From positions 1-12,187 of the forward strand of contig JASHTD010000554.1 in the NCBI GenBank assembly GCA_030040725.1: DNA of 12,187 nt, written 5' to 3'. Under the pieces are notes generated by a model that saw nothing but the letters and a program-made list of their open reading frames with translations, was not told the DNA's origin and searched no databases. A program made the translations under genes and the position numbers. This stretch comes from Candidatus Sulfotelmatobacter sp. Lineage in GTDB: Bacteria; Acidobacteriota; Terriglobia; Terriglobales; Acidobacteriaceae. This document shows positions 1-7,552 of this stretch, piece after piece; position 1 is the first letter of the stretch; each line of letters begins with the position of its first letter.

Positions 1-527
1 TCCTGCTTCATGCCAGGCACAAAATCGAGGGTAGGGTCGGTGAAATACAATGCTCCGTCCGGTCCAACGACAACATCGTTTGGAGTGTTCAGTTTTTTGC
101 CGTCGTAATGATCCGCCAGAATTTTGTATTTCCCATCCGGAGTTACTTCGATCACAGCCCGCAAAATGCTGGCGCAATCGATGAGCCGGTGTTGCCGATC
201 ATAAGTGTTGCCGTCTGGATCGCCGAGCGCGATGACCTCTTCTTTTTTCCCGTCCGGGTAAAGTTTGTAGATTTTGTTGATGGTTTCATCGCTGACGTAA
301 ACAAACCCGGCCTCATCCCACACCGGACCTTCCGTAAAGCCGAAACCGGTGCCGACCATGCCGAGCTTGGCGTTGTGATCGATCAATTTCCAGAATTGAG
401 GCGATGAAGTTTCGAGCGAAAACTCCCGTCGAGCTGCCTGCGCGAGCAGATTGGTAGAGCAGAAGCCGAGCATAAGCCACGCGGCCAGTGCGAATGTCAG
501 GAACTTACGATTGCAGTTCATCAACAC
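1..527 (-). CDS. SMP-30/gluconolactonase-like protein, exported (C-terminus beyond left edge)
   Basis: Partial gene: about 173 N-terminal residues are present and the frame is open to the window edge. The family is a six-bladed beta-propeller that hydrolyses sugar lactones using a divalent metal. Visible family signatures, numbered from the ATG at 521, are EGPVW (Glu64, the usual first metal ligand), a DGNTYDRQHRLID stretch near residue 103, and a TPNDVVVGPDGALYFTDP stretch at about 146-163 containing the ligand Asn148. Residues 1-30 form a signal peptide (hydrophobic core, then LLAQA), so the protein is probably periplasmic. The start is uncertain: GTG at 527, TTG at 524 and ATG at 521 are consecutive in-frame codons. 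AGAGGA lies 6 bases before the GTG but 12 before the ATG, so I chose the GTG. It follows the cytochrome c gene by 57 bases on the same strand and probably shares its transcript. A role in hydrolysing lactones made by an upstream oxidation is inferred. Confidence 0.87.
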   Translation of the reverse strand, partial: MLMNCNRKFLTFALAAWLMLGFCSTNLLAQAARREFSLETSSPQFWKLIDHNAKLGMVGTGFGFTEGPVWDEAGFVYVSDETINKIYKLYPDGKKEEVIALGDPDGNTYDRQHRLIDCASILRAVIEVTPDGKYKILADHYDGKKLNTPNDVVVGPDGALYFTDPTLDFVPGMKQ

Positions 528-584
528 TGTTTTTCCTCTGGAGTTAATTGTGACGCTGAATCCGGCAGTGCCTCGGCGAACGTT

Positions 585-1427
585 CTAGTATTCAAACTCG
601 TTGGCTTTCTTCTGAGCCGCAGCATCTGTGCCGCCGGCCGCGCGAATCAGAAAGCTAATGACATCATTCAGCTCGCGTGTGTTCAGCCGGATACCGTAAT
701 CCGAAGGCATAAGCGGTTGCGAATCAGTCTGCAGCTTGTCGATCTCTGATTTCGACAAGAAGAAAAAAGACCCGTCCAGCGACTGCAGTTGCATCGAGAA
801 ATTATCCTCATCGCGTACTCTGCCCGCATATTTTTCGCCATTGTGAAGCGTTACGGTCACCAATCGGGCCTGCTGGCCGTTGCTCGCAGGATCGACGATG
901 GCATTGCGGATCTGGTCTGCCTCATGAATGCGCGCATACTCGGACAGATCCGCTGCAATGAAGCCGCCGTCTCCTGCAACCATGTGGCATTGAGAACACC
1001 CTGCCTTGCCGAAGAAAAGAATCTTGCCCTGCTCAGGGTTCCCGGGCAGGGCGGCCGTTTTGTTTTTCCCTTGCAGCGTGCGGAGGTGGGCGACTATGGC
1101 ATGTATCTGAGAACTATCGAAGGAATGAAATGCAGGCATGCCAGTTCCCGGAACACCGTTCTGAATAATCTGGAAGATCTGTGAGTCCGAAAGCCGCTGT
1201 ACGGTGGGCCGATCGGCAATGTCAGGCGCTCGCTCGCTGCCTCGGCCGTCCAACCCGTGGCACTGGGCGCAGGCCGAGGAGAAGATTTGTTTGCCGCGGA
1301 TCGCACTCGCAGGTTTGCTATTGGCGTGTTGAGGCGCGGTTTGCGACCACGCTACCACGGCGCAGCCTGCTAACAGAAGCGATAGTACCAGCTTGCAGGC
1401 GCACCGTGATCGTGAAGGGAAGCGCAT
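585..1427 (-). CDS. Exported diheme cytochrome c with C-terminal putative heme-binding domain
   Basis: A 280-residue electron-transfer protein. Two covalent heme sites are visible. CAQCH at residues 53-57 lies in a small class I cytochrome domain, with Met97 in GTGMPAF as the likely distal ligand. CSQCH at 144-148 lies in a second domain of about 130 residues. The second domain has the pattern of the putative heme-binding domain seen in Planctomycetes, Verrucomicrobia and Acidobacteria: a DPAS segment, a TLHNGEKYAG strand, and a late LMPSDYG segment with Met240 as probable ligand. The N-terminus is a signal sequence. LAGC at 19-22 fits a lipobox, but AWSQT a few residues later could be a type I cleavage site, so lipid anchoring is possible and not certain. 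No convincing Shine-Dalgarno sequence precedes the ATG. It starts 12 bases after the TonB receptor stop, which suggests translational coupling. It could accept electrons from the quinoprotein at 7536-9245; this is inference. Confidence 0.9.
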   Translation of the reverse strand: MRFPSRSRCACKLVLSLLLAGCAVVAWSQTAPQHANSKPASAIRGKQIFSSACAQCHGLDGRGSERAPDIADRPTVQRLSDSQIFQIIQNGVPGTGMPAFHSFDSSQIHAIVAHLRTLQGKNKTAALPGNPEQGKILFFGKAGCSQCHMVAGDGGFIAADLSEYARIHEADQIRNAIVDPASNGQQARLVTVTLHNGEKYAGRVRDEDNFSMQLQSLDGSFFFLSKSEIDKLQTDSQPLMPSDYGIRLNTRELNDVISFLIRAAGGTDAAAQKKANEFEY

Positions 1428-1439
1428 TTGGTAGGAAAT

Positions 1440-4400
1440 TCAGAATAACAATTTCAGCGCGATCTGCATGATGCGGGGATTCTGCGCCGCCGTGATATAT
1501 CCAAAGCCGCCGGCGCCGGTGTTGTTGATATCACCCACGGCTGTCGACGGGTTGTAGAACTGCGCATGATTCCAGATATTGAACGCTTCCGCCCGGAACT
1601 GCAGTTGCGTTGATTCCGTTATCTTCGTATCTTTCAGCAGAGCCATATCAAAATTATTGATTCCAGGTCCGGTAAAAAATCGCCGCATCGCGTTTCCGAC
1701 CTGCCCAACGGGTTCGTCAACGAAGTAATTCGGGTTGAAATAGGGTTCACCTGCTGAGTTGCGCGGATTGCGGTTTACATAGAGATGGCTGCCATTATTG
1801 GCGTAGCTGGGCTTGTCGATTGTGTCATCGAATGTCCCACTGAGCGAGTTATCGTCGGTTTCGCTTAGCTGGATGGGAAGACCGGTGGCAAATGTCGTGA
1901 TGCCTGAGATAGCCCAGCCCGCGGTGAGTCGCTTGGGACCGCCAGCGAATTTGTCAAAGGGCAACTGGACTGTGTAGCTAATGGTCAAATCTTGCGGCAC
2001 ATCAAAAACCGACAAGCCACGGTCCTGTCTGGGGTCAAGCGGATTGGTCGCATCAAACGAGGTCGAGCCGTTGTCTATCGACTTTTCATACGTGTAGGCA
2101 ACCAGAAAGTTGCCATATTTCTCATTGTGTTTCAAGCTCACCTGCAGCGAGTTAAAGCTTGAACTGACAACTGTCGCCATGTAGGGGTTGCTGATGAAGT
2201 TATCCGAGGTCGGTGTGCCCAGCCCTGTGATCAGGCGAGTCGTGGCAAATGAAGTGACCCCAGGATATTCGGGATATGCTTTGGAAGTCGTTATTGCGGT
2301 TAGGGCGCCGGGGCCAGGATCCTCGCCAAATTGGCTGCACGATGACGGACTGGTGGGGCTCAAGATGTTCTTAGGGTTTCGCGAGTCCAACGCCCAGCAC
2401 AATCCCTGATTGCTGGGATTTGTCTCCTCAAACGTCAACAGGTGCCGGCCCACCGATCCTACGTAGCTTACGCCCAGTACCGTAGACGAGCCTAGCTGCC
2501 GCTGAAGCGAAAACTCGAACTGCTGCACGCTCGGTATTTTGTCGTGAGGGTCTAAGTAGTCGGAGCCGGAAAGAGGCGTGGCTTGTACCCAGTTGAAGGA
2601 GGTGTCCGGATTCTTAGGCGATGCGTTTGGCGGGGGAAACGTGAAGGGAAACTTTGGTCCTGTGCTAACTTCACTCGACCCTGTCCCTCGATTAATAAAT
2701 GGTGACGCCAGAAGCGTGGGCTCCGAAGAAGAGTAATACAAGCCGTAGGGTGCGTCTCCAACTTCCACGAAGCCGGTGGCGTCCTCAATGGCGCTATAGA
2801 AAATGCCATAGCCGGCCCGGATGCTACTTTTTCCCGGTCCCCCGAAGATTTTTCCGAGCAGGCCATCTGTTACATCCGGTGCATAAGCGAAGCCAATTCG
2901 GGGAGCAAAGTTGTGGTATTGAATGGGGGCCAAGGTTGGTGGCACACCCGGATCGTTCGGTACAACCAGACCCTTCGGCGCAGTCGGGAAGACTTGGGAC
3001 TGCTCGCCCGGAATGACGGTCTCCAGTTTGTTTTGCGTGTCATACCAGGGGGTCATGATCTCCCAGCGAAGGCCATAATTGATGGTCAGAGTAGGCCGGG
3101 CGCGCCAGCTATCCTGGCCGTAGACTCCAAAGTACTTGTCGCGTGAGTCGAGGAGTTGTTGGCTAGCTTGCGTAAAATTAACAGGAGCGCCGATCAGATA
3201 ATCAGCAAAATCCAGACCTGTCTCTGATCCATCGAAGCCGTATGCCCCGTTCGCGTCATCGTAGTTGCGCTCGTTAATTTGATCGTAGTGAGCATCTACT
3301 CCGAACTGCAGGGTGTGGGTTCCCACAATTTTCGTAAAATTGTCGATAATCTGATATGTGTTGTTAAATTGTCGCAGGGCGTCCTGAGGAAGTCCAAATT
3401 CGTAATTATTAAAGAAGAAAGATGGAACGCCTTCCAGCGCCGGATTCATGGGGTTAATCCCGCCGGTAGTATTCCAGGGCGTATTAAAGCCCAACGAGTT
3501 TAGCGGCACGCCCGTGCCGCCAATTGGAATTCCGCCGAAGTAACGGTCACGCAGATACACCAGGCGAACATCATTGACGGTGGAGTTGTTGATGGTTGTC
3601 GTCAGGCCGAGATTGATCATCTCCGCTCTACCCTGAACGCTGCTGTCAAAGCCCGGAAAAGAAATGCCTTGGGCGTAGGGAGTGGTCACTGAGAATTGAT
3701 CGAAAAAGTAATAGCCGAACAAGCTACCGAAGTGCGTATTGGTGTCCAGGCGAATCCCAAACTTATCGTCTCTCAAGTGCTGGTTATAAGACGAGGCTTC
3801 GTAGTTAATGCCGCCCGGCAAACTTGCGTTGGGCAGCGGGATATATTTCAGAGTAGCCTTTGCAACCGGGGACCACGCCGACATGGGAATGACAGCGTTC
3901 GGGAAAACGCAGGCAGTGTTGCTGGTGCATCCGGGGCTGTAGTAAGGTTCCCCGGGCGTGACGGTATAGCCCAACTCTTTAGTGAGGATATAGGCCCAAC
4001 CACCGAACGGATCTGCGGGTCCGGAGGGCGGAGTCGAGGTTCCGACGACGGTGCCAGTAAGCGAGGCTGCTTCATCCGTCAAATTTCCCGTGCGATCTTG
4101 AAGGCTAGGGATAGGGAGGGCCTGCGTCTGGCCCAGAATTTGCCGGTTCCCTTGATAGTCTCCAAAAAAGAAAACCTTGTCTTTCTTTAACGGCCCGCCG
4201 AAAGTTCCGCCAAACTGATTCTGCTTGAAATCACCGCGACCTCCGCCGAAATAGTTGGCAGCGTCAAAATCGGTATTGCGGAGAAAGTCAAACAAGTCGC
4301 CGTGAAACGCATTGGTCCCGGATTTGGTAACCACATTAATTTGGCCGCCGCTGAAGTTTCCATATTCGGCGTTGAAATTATTGGTGATGATGCGAAACTC

Positions 4401-5084
4401 GGAGATGGAGTCAAGATTCGGAATAATTGCCGCTCCATTATGGACGCCTTCCTGTGCGTCTGCTCCGTTCACCATGAAGCCGTTCGAACCGAGCCGGCCA
4501 CCATTGACCGACTGAGTTCCATTGGTTTGATCGCCGGATACCGTCGTTTCATCTACGCCTATTCCCTCCGTCGTGTCCAGATTTTGATAAGGCGACACTC
4601 CGGGCTGTAATGCTAAGAGATCGATAAACGATCGCCCATTCAAAGGGACGGATGTCATCTTCTCGCCTTCGATCACTTCGCCCATTTGCGTGCTCTGAGT
4701 TTCGACGTGAACCACGTCCGAGCTGACTTCCACCTTCTCGTTGATCGTGCCGAGGTCCAGGCTGGCGTCGGCCCGAAGCGCCGAGTTGGCATCGATCACC
4801 AAGCCGGTTCTGCGGAAGGTCTTAAATCCGACCTGAGAGACTTCGAGCTCGTAGGTCCCGATAGCAAGCGCGGGCAGGCTGTAAAATCCCTTCGCATCGG
4901 TCTTGACCGAGGTCTTTACGCCGGTGAGGGTATCAGTGGCTACCACCGATGCGCCGGTAACGACGGCCCCCGACTTGTCGGTGACCACGCCGGAGATGCT
5001 GCCGGTAATGCTTGCCCAGCTGACCGCTGACACGAAAATTACAACCATAAGCGCCGCGAAACCCTGATTCCGATACGTATGCAT
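1440..5084 (-). CDS. Oar-like TonB-dependent receptor with N-terminal carboxypeptidase-regulatory domain
   Basis: Outer-membrane receptor of 1,214 residues from the preferred start. In order: a signal peptide (about 1-24, ending SWAS); a carboxypeptidase-regulatory-like beta-sandwich (about 28-113, beginning GSISGVVTDKSGAVV); a plug domain (about 118-250, with VPLNGRSFIDLLALQPGV and later GGQINVVTKSGTN); then a long beta-barrel rich in aromatic and Asn/Gly residues that ends in LKLLF, whose terminal Phe is the usual outer-membrane barrel signal. This architecture is typical of the large TonB-dependent receptor family expanded in Acidobacteria. It should import a bulky substrate, such as an oligosaccharide or peptide, using TonB energy; the sequence does not identify the ligand. 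The frame opens at an ATG at 5105, but that codon has no ribosome site. The ATG at 5084 has AGGGGG 5 bases upstream and is followed directly by a normal signal peptide. It probably heads an operon with the cytochrome c and SMP-30 genes. Confidence 0.95.
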   Translation of the reverse strand: MHTYRNQGFAALMVVIFVSAVSWASITGSISGVVTDKSGAVVTGASVVATDTLTGVKTSVKTDAKGFYSLPALAIGTYELEVSQVGFKTFRRTGLVIDANSALRADASLDLGTINEKVEVSSDVVHVETQSTQMGEVIEGEKMTSVPLNGRSFIDLLALQPGVSPYQNLDTTEGIGVDETTVSGDQTNGTQSVNGGRLGSNGFMVNGADAQEGVHNGAAIIPNLDSISEFRIITNNFNAEYGNFSGGQINVVTKSGTNAFHGDLFDFLRNTDFDAANYFGGGRGDFKQNQFGGTFGGPLKKDKVFFFGDYQGNRQILGQTQALPIPSLQDRTGNLTDEAASLTGTVVGTSTPPSGPADPFGGWAYILTKELGYTVTPGEPYYSPGCTSNTACVFPNAVIPMSAWSPVAKATLKYIPLPNASLPGGINYEASSYNQHLRDDKFGIRLDTNTHFGSLFGYYFFDQFSVTTPYAQGISFPGFDSSVQGRAEMINLGLTTTINNSTVNDVRLVYLRDRYFGGIPIGGTGVPLNSLGFNTPWNTTGGINPMNPALEGVPSFFFNNYEFGLPQDALRQFNNTYQIIDNFTKIVGTHTLQFGVDAHYDQINERNYDDANGAYGFDGSETGLDFADYLIGAPVNFTQASQQLLDSRDKYFGVYGQDSWRARPTLTINYGLRWEIMTPWYDTQNKLETVIPGEQSQVFPTAPKGLVVPNDPGVPPTLAPIQYHNFAPRIGFAYAPDVTDGLLGKIFGGPGKSSIRAGYGIFYSAIEDATGFVEVGDAPYGLYYSSSEPTLLASPFINRGTGSSEVSTGPKFPFTFPPPNASPKNPDTSFNWVQATPLSGSDYLDPHDKIPSVQQFEFSLQRQLGSSTVLGVSYVGSVGRHLLTFEETNPSNQGLCWALDSRNPKNILSPTSPSSCSQFGEDPGPGALTAITTSKAYPEYPGVTSFATTRLITGLGTPTSDNFISNPYMATVVSSSFNSLQVSLKHNEKYGNFLVAYTYEKSIDNGSTSFDATNPLDPRQDRGLSVFDVPQDLTISYTVQLPFDKFAGGPKRLTAGWAISGITTFATGLPIQLSETDDNSLSGTFDDTIDKPSYANNGSHLYVNRNPRNSAGEPYFNPNYFVDEPVGQVGNAMRRFFTGPGINNFDMALLKDTKITESTQLQFRAEAFNIWNHAQFYNPSTAVGDINNTGAGGFGYITAAQNPRIMQIALKLLF

Positions 5085-5089
5085 CGCTT

Positions 5090-5095
5090 CCCCCT
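5090..5095 (-). promoter_or_regulatory. Ribosome binding site deciding the TonB receptor start
   Basis: AGGGGG on the minus strand ends 5 bases before the ATG at 5084. The alternative in-frame ATG at 5105 lies upstream of this site and has no comparable motif, so the site supports the shorter protein. Confidence 0.7.
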
Positions 5096-5123
5096 GGAAA
5101 ATCATTTATACCCGGCCGAGGCA

Positions 5124-5146
5124 TTACTTTCACACGGTGAAAGTAA
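5124..5146. promoter_or_regulatory. Candidate operator or leader hairpin: 23-base inverted repeat
   Basis: TTACTTTCAC (5124-5133) and its perfect complement GTGAAAGTAA (5137-5146) are separated by three bases. The repeat is 40 bases upstream of the TonB receptor ATG and about 30-50 bases downstream of the transcription start predicted from the promoter at 5182-5209. It could be the operator of a dimeric regulator, possibly the IclR protein encoded nearby, or an RNA stem in the 5' leader. No T-run follows it on the minus strand, so it does not look like an intrinsic terminator. I did not find a second copy in the other intergenic regions here. Confidence 0.5.
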
Positions 5147-5181
5147 ACAGCGCTTTCCTGAAAATCGAGATTGAAATGGGG

Positions 5182-5209
5182 TTTATCGCAATCGGGGTAT
5201 GGGTGTCAA
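5182..5209 (-). promoter_or_regulatory. Candidate sigma70 promoter for the TonB receptor operon
   Basis: On the minus strand there is a perfect TTGACA at 5209-5204, a 16-base spacer, and GATAAA at 5187-5182 (four of six consensus -10 positions). This would start transcription near 5175 and give a leader of about 90 bases that contains the palindrome at 5124-5146. A second AT-rich hexamer, TATAAA at 5110-5105, has no good -35 partner. The rest of the 203-base gap between the RidA-family gene and the receptor shows no open gene. Confidence 0.45.
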
Positions 5210-5287
5210 CCAATTTTCGTCAGGGCAAACCCAAGTGGCTGAAGCCATACCCTCAAGCGCGCAAGCGTTCGCGAACTGCGGCATAGC

Positions 5288-5758
5288 TTATTTCTGTTTA
5301 ACGGCGATGGCAGAGACTTCGATTCTTGCATTGTTGACCAGGGCTGCGACTTGAACCGTTGCGCGGGCCGGTTTCGGGTCAGGCATCACAGTCTTATAGA
5401 CTTTGTTCATTTCCGGAAACTCATGAATATCGGCGAGGAAGACCGTGACGCTGACGATGTCTTTCATCTCGAAGCCGGCCGCTTTGACGACTTTCTGAAT
5501 GTTTTCGAGCGCTGCGGTCGTTTCCGGGCCGATGCCGCCGCTGACAAGTTTATCGTCCGCGCCCGTGCCCTCTTGTCCGGCGACATAGAGTGTATGGCCG
5601 GCGACGATGCCATCGCTGAATGGAAGTCCGCGGTCAGGAGCGAGATTGATTGCCTTATGTTGGGCCTCGGCGCGGCTGCCGGCCAAACACAGGATGATTG
5701 CGACTGCCAGCGCGCTAATAGCGGCCCTTCCGCCGATCAACTGGACAGCAGATTTCAT
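5288..5758 (-). CDS. Exported RidA (YjgF/YER057c/UK114) family protein, copy 1
   Basis: 156 residues, of which about 124 are mature protein, the normal size for RidA. Family members are trimers that hydrolyse reactive enamines/imines such as 2-aminoacrylate, released by PLP enzymes, to 2-oxo acids and ammonia. The catalytic features are present: PARATVQVAAL with Arg132, equivalent to E. coli RidA Arg105; RIEVSAIAV with Glu147, equivalent to Glu120; and MNKVY with Asn118, equivalent to Asn88. Residues 1-32 form a type I signal peptide (hydrophobic core AISALAVAIILCLAG, cleavage after AEA). That is unusual, since RidA is normally cytosolic or organellar. AAGGAG lies 9 bases before the ATG. It is divergent from the RraA-family gene at 5850 and separated from the downstream receptor by 203 bases that hold a candidate promoter. 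The exact substrate is unknown. Confidence 0.9.
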   Translation of the reverse strand: MKSAVQLIGGRAAISALAVAIILCLAGSRAEAQHKAINLAPDRGLPFSDGIVAGHTLYVAGQEGTGADDKLVSGGIGPETTAALENIQKVVKAAGFEMKDIVSVTVFLADIHEFPEMNKVYKTVMPDPKPARATVQVAALVNNARIEVSAIAVKQK

Positions 5759-5849
5759 TTTCTTTTTCTCCTTGGCAAAAAAATTGGCTCTTCCACATCG
5801 CGCAAAACAATGCTAGAGTCCGCGCACATATATACATCCGGGAGGGGAA
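5759..5849. promoter_or_regulatory. Divergent intergenic region, RidA copy 1 / RraA copy 1
   Basis: This 91-base region separates two divergent genes and must hold the 5' signals of both. The visible sites are AAGGAG at 5773-5768 on the minus strand and GGAGGGG at 5841-5847 on the plus strand. An AT-rich ACATATATACAT lies at 5826-5837, but it has no matching -35 at the right distance in either direction. I could not define a promoter or a clear operator. Confidence 0.35.
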
Positions 5850-6632
5850 ATGAACAAGCCTTTCATTTTTACAGGATTGCATTTTGTGTCAGCCTTCTTC
5901 GTATTCGCCGCGATTCTTGGGGCGGTTTCGTACGCCGGGCGATCTTTTCGAGCCGAAGCCGCGCCGCCGAATCCGTCGCAGTCTGAAGCAAAACTCATCG
6001 CTGACTTTCGGCGTGTGGAAGTGGCTTCCGTCTCCGACGCCGTGGAACAACTGACGGGGAAGCGCATGTACATGAGTCATCGCATGCGTCCCATTTTCAC
6101 AACAAAATTTGCCGGCTTCGCGCGAACCGTTCTTTTGAAAAAAGATGAGGGCAACGCTGATCCCGGTGCTCTCAATGGAATGCTGCAAGCCATTGACGAC
6201 GGGTCAACCGACTCGGTTTACGTAATGGAGGTCGAAAATGGGGAAGATATTGCCGGGATGGGCGGACTCATGGGAACGGCGATGTTGGCGCGCGGATACG
6301 CAGGGGCGGTGATTGATGGCGGCGTGCGGGATGTCGCCTATCTGCGCAAGATCGAATTTCCAGTTTATGCGACCGGCATTGTGCCTTCCACCTCGGTTCA
6401 TCATTACCGCTTCGCTGGTTCGCAGATACGAGTAACGTGTGACGGAGTGCCGGTGAATGCCGGCGATATTGTGGCAGCCGACACTGACGGGGTTGTCGTT
6501 GTTCCGCGGGTGGAGGCGGAAAAAGTGCTCGCCCTGGCGCAACAGATGGATTTTAAAGAACACTCCATGTATGCCGTCATCGAGCAAATGAAGTCGATTG
6601 TGGAGGCAGTCAAGAAATTTGGCAGAATCTAG
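5850..6632 (+). CDS. Exported RraA-family (HMG/CHA aldolase-like) protein, copy 1
   Basis: 260 residues. The family includes class II pyruvate aldolases cleaving 4-hydroxy-4-methyl-2-oxoglutarate and related 2-oxo acids, oxaloacetate decarboxylases, and the RNase E inhibitor RraA. The family core is clear: GMGGLMGTAMLARGYAGAV, then IDGGVRD with Arg160 and the metal-ligand Asp161. The position 21 residues before the Arg, Asp in characterised HMG/CHA aldolases (D-X20-R-D), is Gly139 here. A hydrophobic segment at about 11-29 followed by RAEAAPP indicates a signal peptide, so the protein is exported, which is atypical for the family. GGAGGGG lies just before the ATG. It is the first gene of the plus-strand cluster, 83 bases upstream of the IclR regulator. 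Gene databases often label such proteins dimethylmenaquinone methyltransferase; that label is a historical misannotation. Catalytic activity is uncertain because of the Gly139 substitution. Confidence 0.88.
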   Translation: MNKPFIFTGLHFVSAFFVFAAILGAVSYAGRSFRAEAAPPNPSQSEAKLIADFRRVEVASVSDAVEQLTGKRMYMSHRMRPIFTTKFAGFARTVLLKKDEGNADPGALNGMLQAIDDGSTDSVYVMEVENGEDIAGMGGLMGTAMLARGYAGAVIDGGVRDVAYLRKIEFPVYATGIVPSTSVHHYRFAGSQIRVTCDGVPVNAGDIVAADTDGVVVVPRVEAEKVLALAQQMDFKEHSMYAVIEQMKSIVEAVKKFGRI

Positions 6633-6642
6633 ATAAAGGCTA

Positions 6643-6671
6643 TTGCACAAAACGGATTTTCATCAGATAAT
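6643..6671 (+). promoter_or_regulatory. Candidate sigma70 promoter upstream of the IclR gene
   Basis: TTGCAC (6643-6648), a 17-base spacer, and GATAAT (6666-6671; five of six consensus positions). The predicted start near 6678 is about 38 bases before the IclR ATG. This would allow the regulator and the downstream catabolic genes to be transcribed independently of the RraA-family gene. The -35 match is weak. Confidence 0.4.
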
Positions 6672-6715
6672 TCGCATTTTCATTTTGTCAGCGATTTAAT
6701 TTTGCGTTTCTGCTC

Positions 6716-7552
6716 ATGCCGGGAACTCCCAAGCGCACTTACAACATCACCGCGCTGCAGCGCGGCCTGCAGCTGCTGCAGCTGTTCAGCGAATCGCCCC
6801 AGGGATTCACCGCGAAGCAGGTGGCGGATAAGTCCCGGTTGCCGGTGAGCACGGTGCATCGTTTCCTGGTGAATCTGGAAGCCGGCGGTTTCCTCAACTG
6901 CAGCGGCAACCTGTATCACCTCGGAACCGCGTGTTTTGCGATTGGACAAGCGGCTCTGGCGCAACTCGACATTCGTCGGGTCAGCCTTCCATACTTGCAG
7001 CAATTGAACCGGCAAACCCGCGAGACGGTTCACTTGACGGTACGAAACGGCTCTTCCGCGGTCTACGTGGAGAAACTCGATTCCAGCGAGCAGTTGCGAA
7101 TTTTTTCGCGCATCGGAGCCGCCGTTCCGCTTTACTGCACCGCCGTTGGCAAAGTGATGTTGGCGTATTTGCCCGAAGACCAGCGAGACCGGTTGCTTCC
7201 GCAGCTCACCATGCGACGATTTACGCCAAACACCGTCGGGAACCTCCAAGAATTGGAGGGCGAACTCCATCGTATCCGGAAGAACGGGTACGCCTGTGAC
7301 CTCGAAGAGCACGAGCTGCATATTCGCTGTGTGGCTGCGCCGATTTGGGATCATGCCGGCCAGGTAAACGCGAGTCTCAGCGTTACGGCGCCGACGGTTC
7401 GCATGTCGATCAGCCGGCTGCGCCAACTCGCTCCATTGATTCAGGCTGCAGGACTGCAAATCTCGCGGGAGTTGGGATATCAATTGGCTCCGAGCCGCTC
7501 GCAACTGCGGAAAAATACAAACGGGGAGGCAGCGGTTGCCAAGTCGTTTTAG
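6716..7552 (+). CDS. IclR-family transcriptional regulator
   Basis: 278 residues, slightly longer than typical for the family. A winged helix-turn-helix occupies about 11-72 (ITALQRGLQLLQLF, then the recognition segment LPVSTVHRFLVNLEAGGF). A GAF-like effector domain follows at about 85-255, with YCTAVGKVMLAYLP at 140-153 and the family motif GYACDLEEHELHIRCVAAPI at 191-210. IclR proteins bind DNA as dimers or tetramers and usually sense small carboxylates or 2-oxo acids from the pathway they control, as KdgR does with 2-keto-3-deoxygluconate. It is the only protein in the window without an export signal, as expected for a cytoplasmic regulator. It lies inside the catabolic cluster and its stop overlaps the start of the quinoprotein gene, so it is probably co-transcribed with it. 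No Shine-Dalgarno sequence is obvious. Whether it activates or represses cannot be told. Confidence 0.95.
   Translation: MPGTPKRTYNITALQRGLQLLQLFSESPQGFTAKQVADKSRLPVSTVHRFLVNLEAGGFLNCSGNLYHLGTACFAIGQAALAQLDIRRVSLPYLQQLNRQTRETVHLTVRNGSSAVYVEKLDSSEQLRIFSRIGAAVPLYCTAVGKVMLAYLPEDQRDRLLPQLTMRRFTPNTVGNLQELEGELHRIRKNGYACDLEEHELHIRCVAAPIWDHAGQVNASLSVTAPTVRMSISRLRQLAPLIQAAGLQISRELGYQLAPSRSQLRKNTNGEAAVAKSF
7523..7552 (+). promoter_or_regulatory. Overlapping stop/start with strong ribosome site before a TTG start
   Basis: GGGGAGG at 7523-7529 lies 6 bases before the TTG at 7536, inside the last codons of the IclR gene, whose stop is at 7550-7552. The 17-base overlap points to translational coupling between the regulator and the quinoprotein. 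It supports the TTG as the real start, although an in-frame TTG at 7617 is an alternative. Confidence 0.5.

Noticed and set aside
5085..5105. Upstream ATG at 5105 as the start of the TonB receptor
   Set aside because: It has no ribosome site, while AGGGGG is correctly spaced before the ATG at 5084, which also begins the signal peptide.
5236..5247. TGGCT/AGCCA stem as terminator of the RidA copy 1 gene
   Set aside because: The stem is only five base pairs and no T-run follows in the direction of transcription.
5267..5276. 10-base palindrome GTTCGCGAAC just after the RidA copy 1 stop
   Set aside because: It is short, GC-rich and has no second copy or positional relation to a promoter; this can occur by chance.
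6755..6790. Repeated CTGCAG/GCTGC tract that looks like a short repeat or palindrome
   Set aside because: It encodes the Leu-Gln-rich first helix of the IclR DNA-binding domain; the repetition follows from the amino acid sequence and codon choice.
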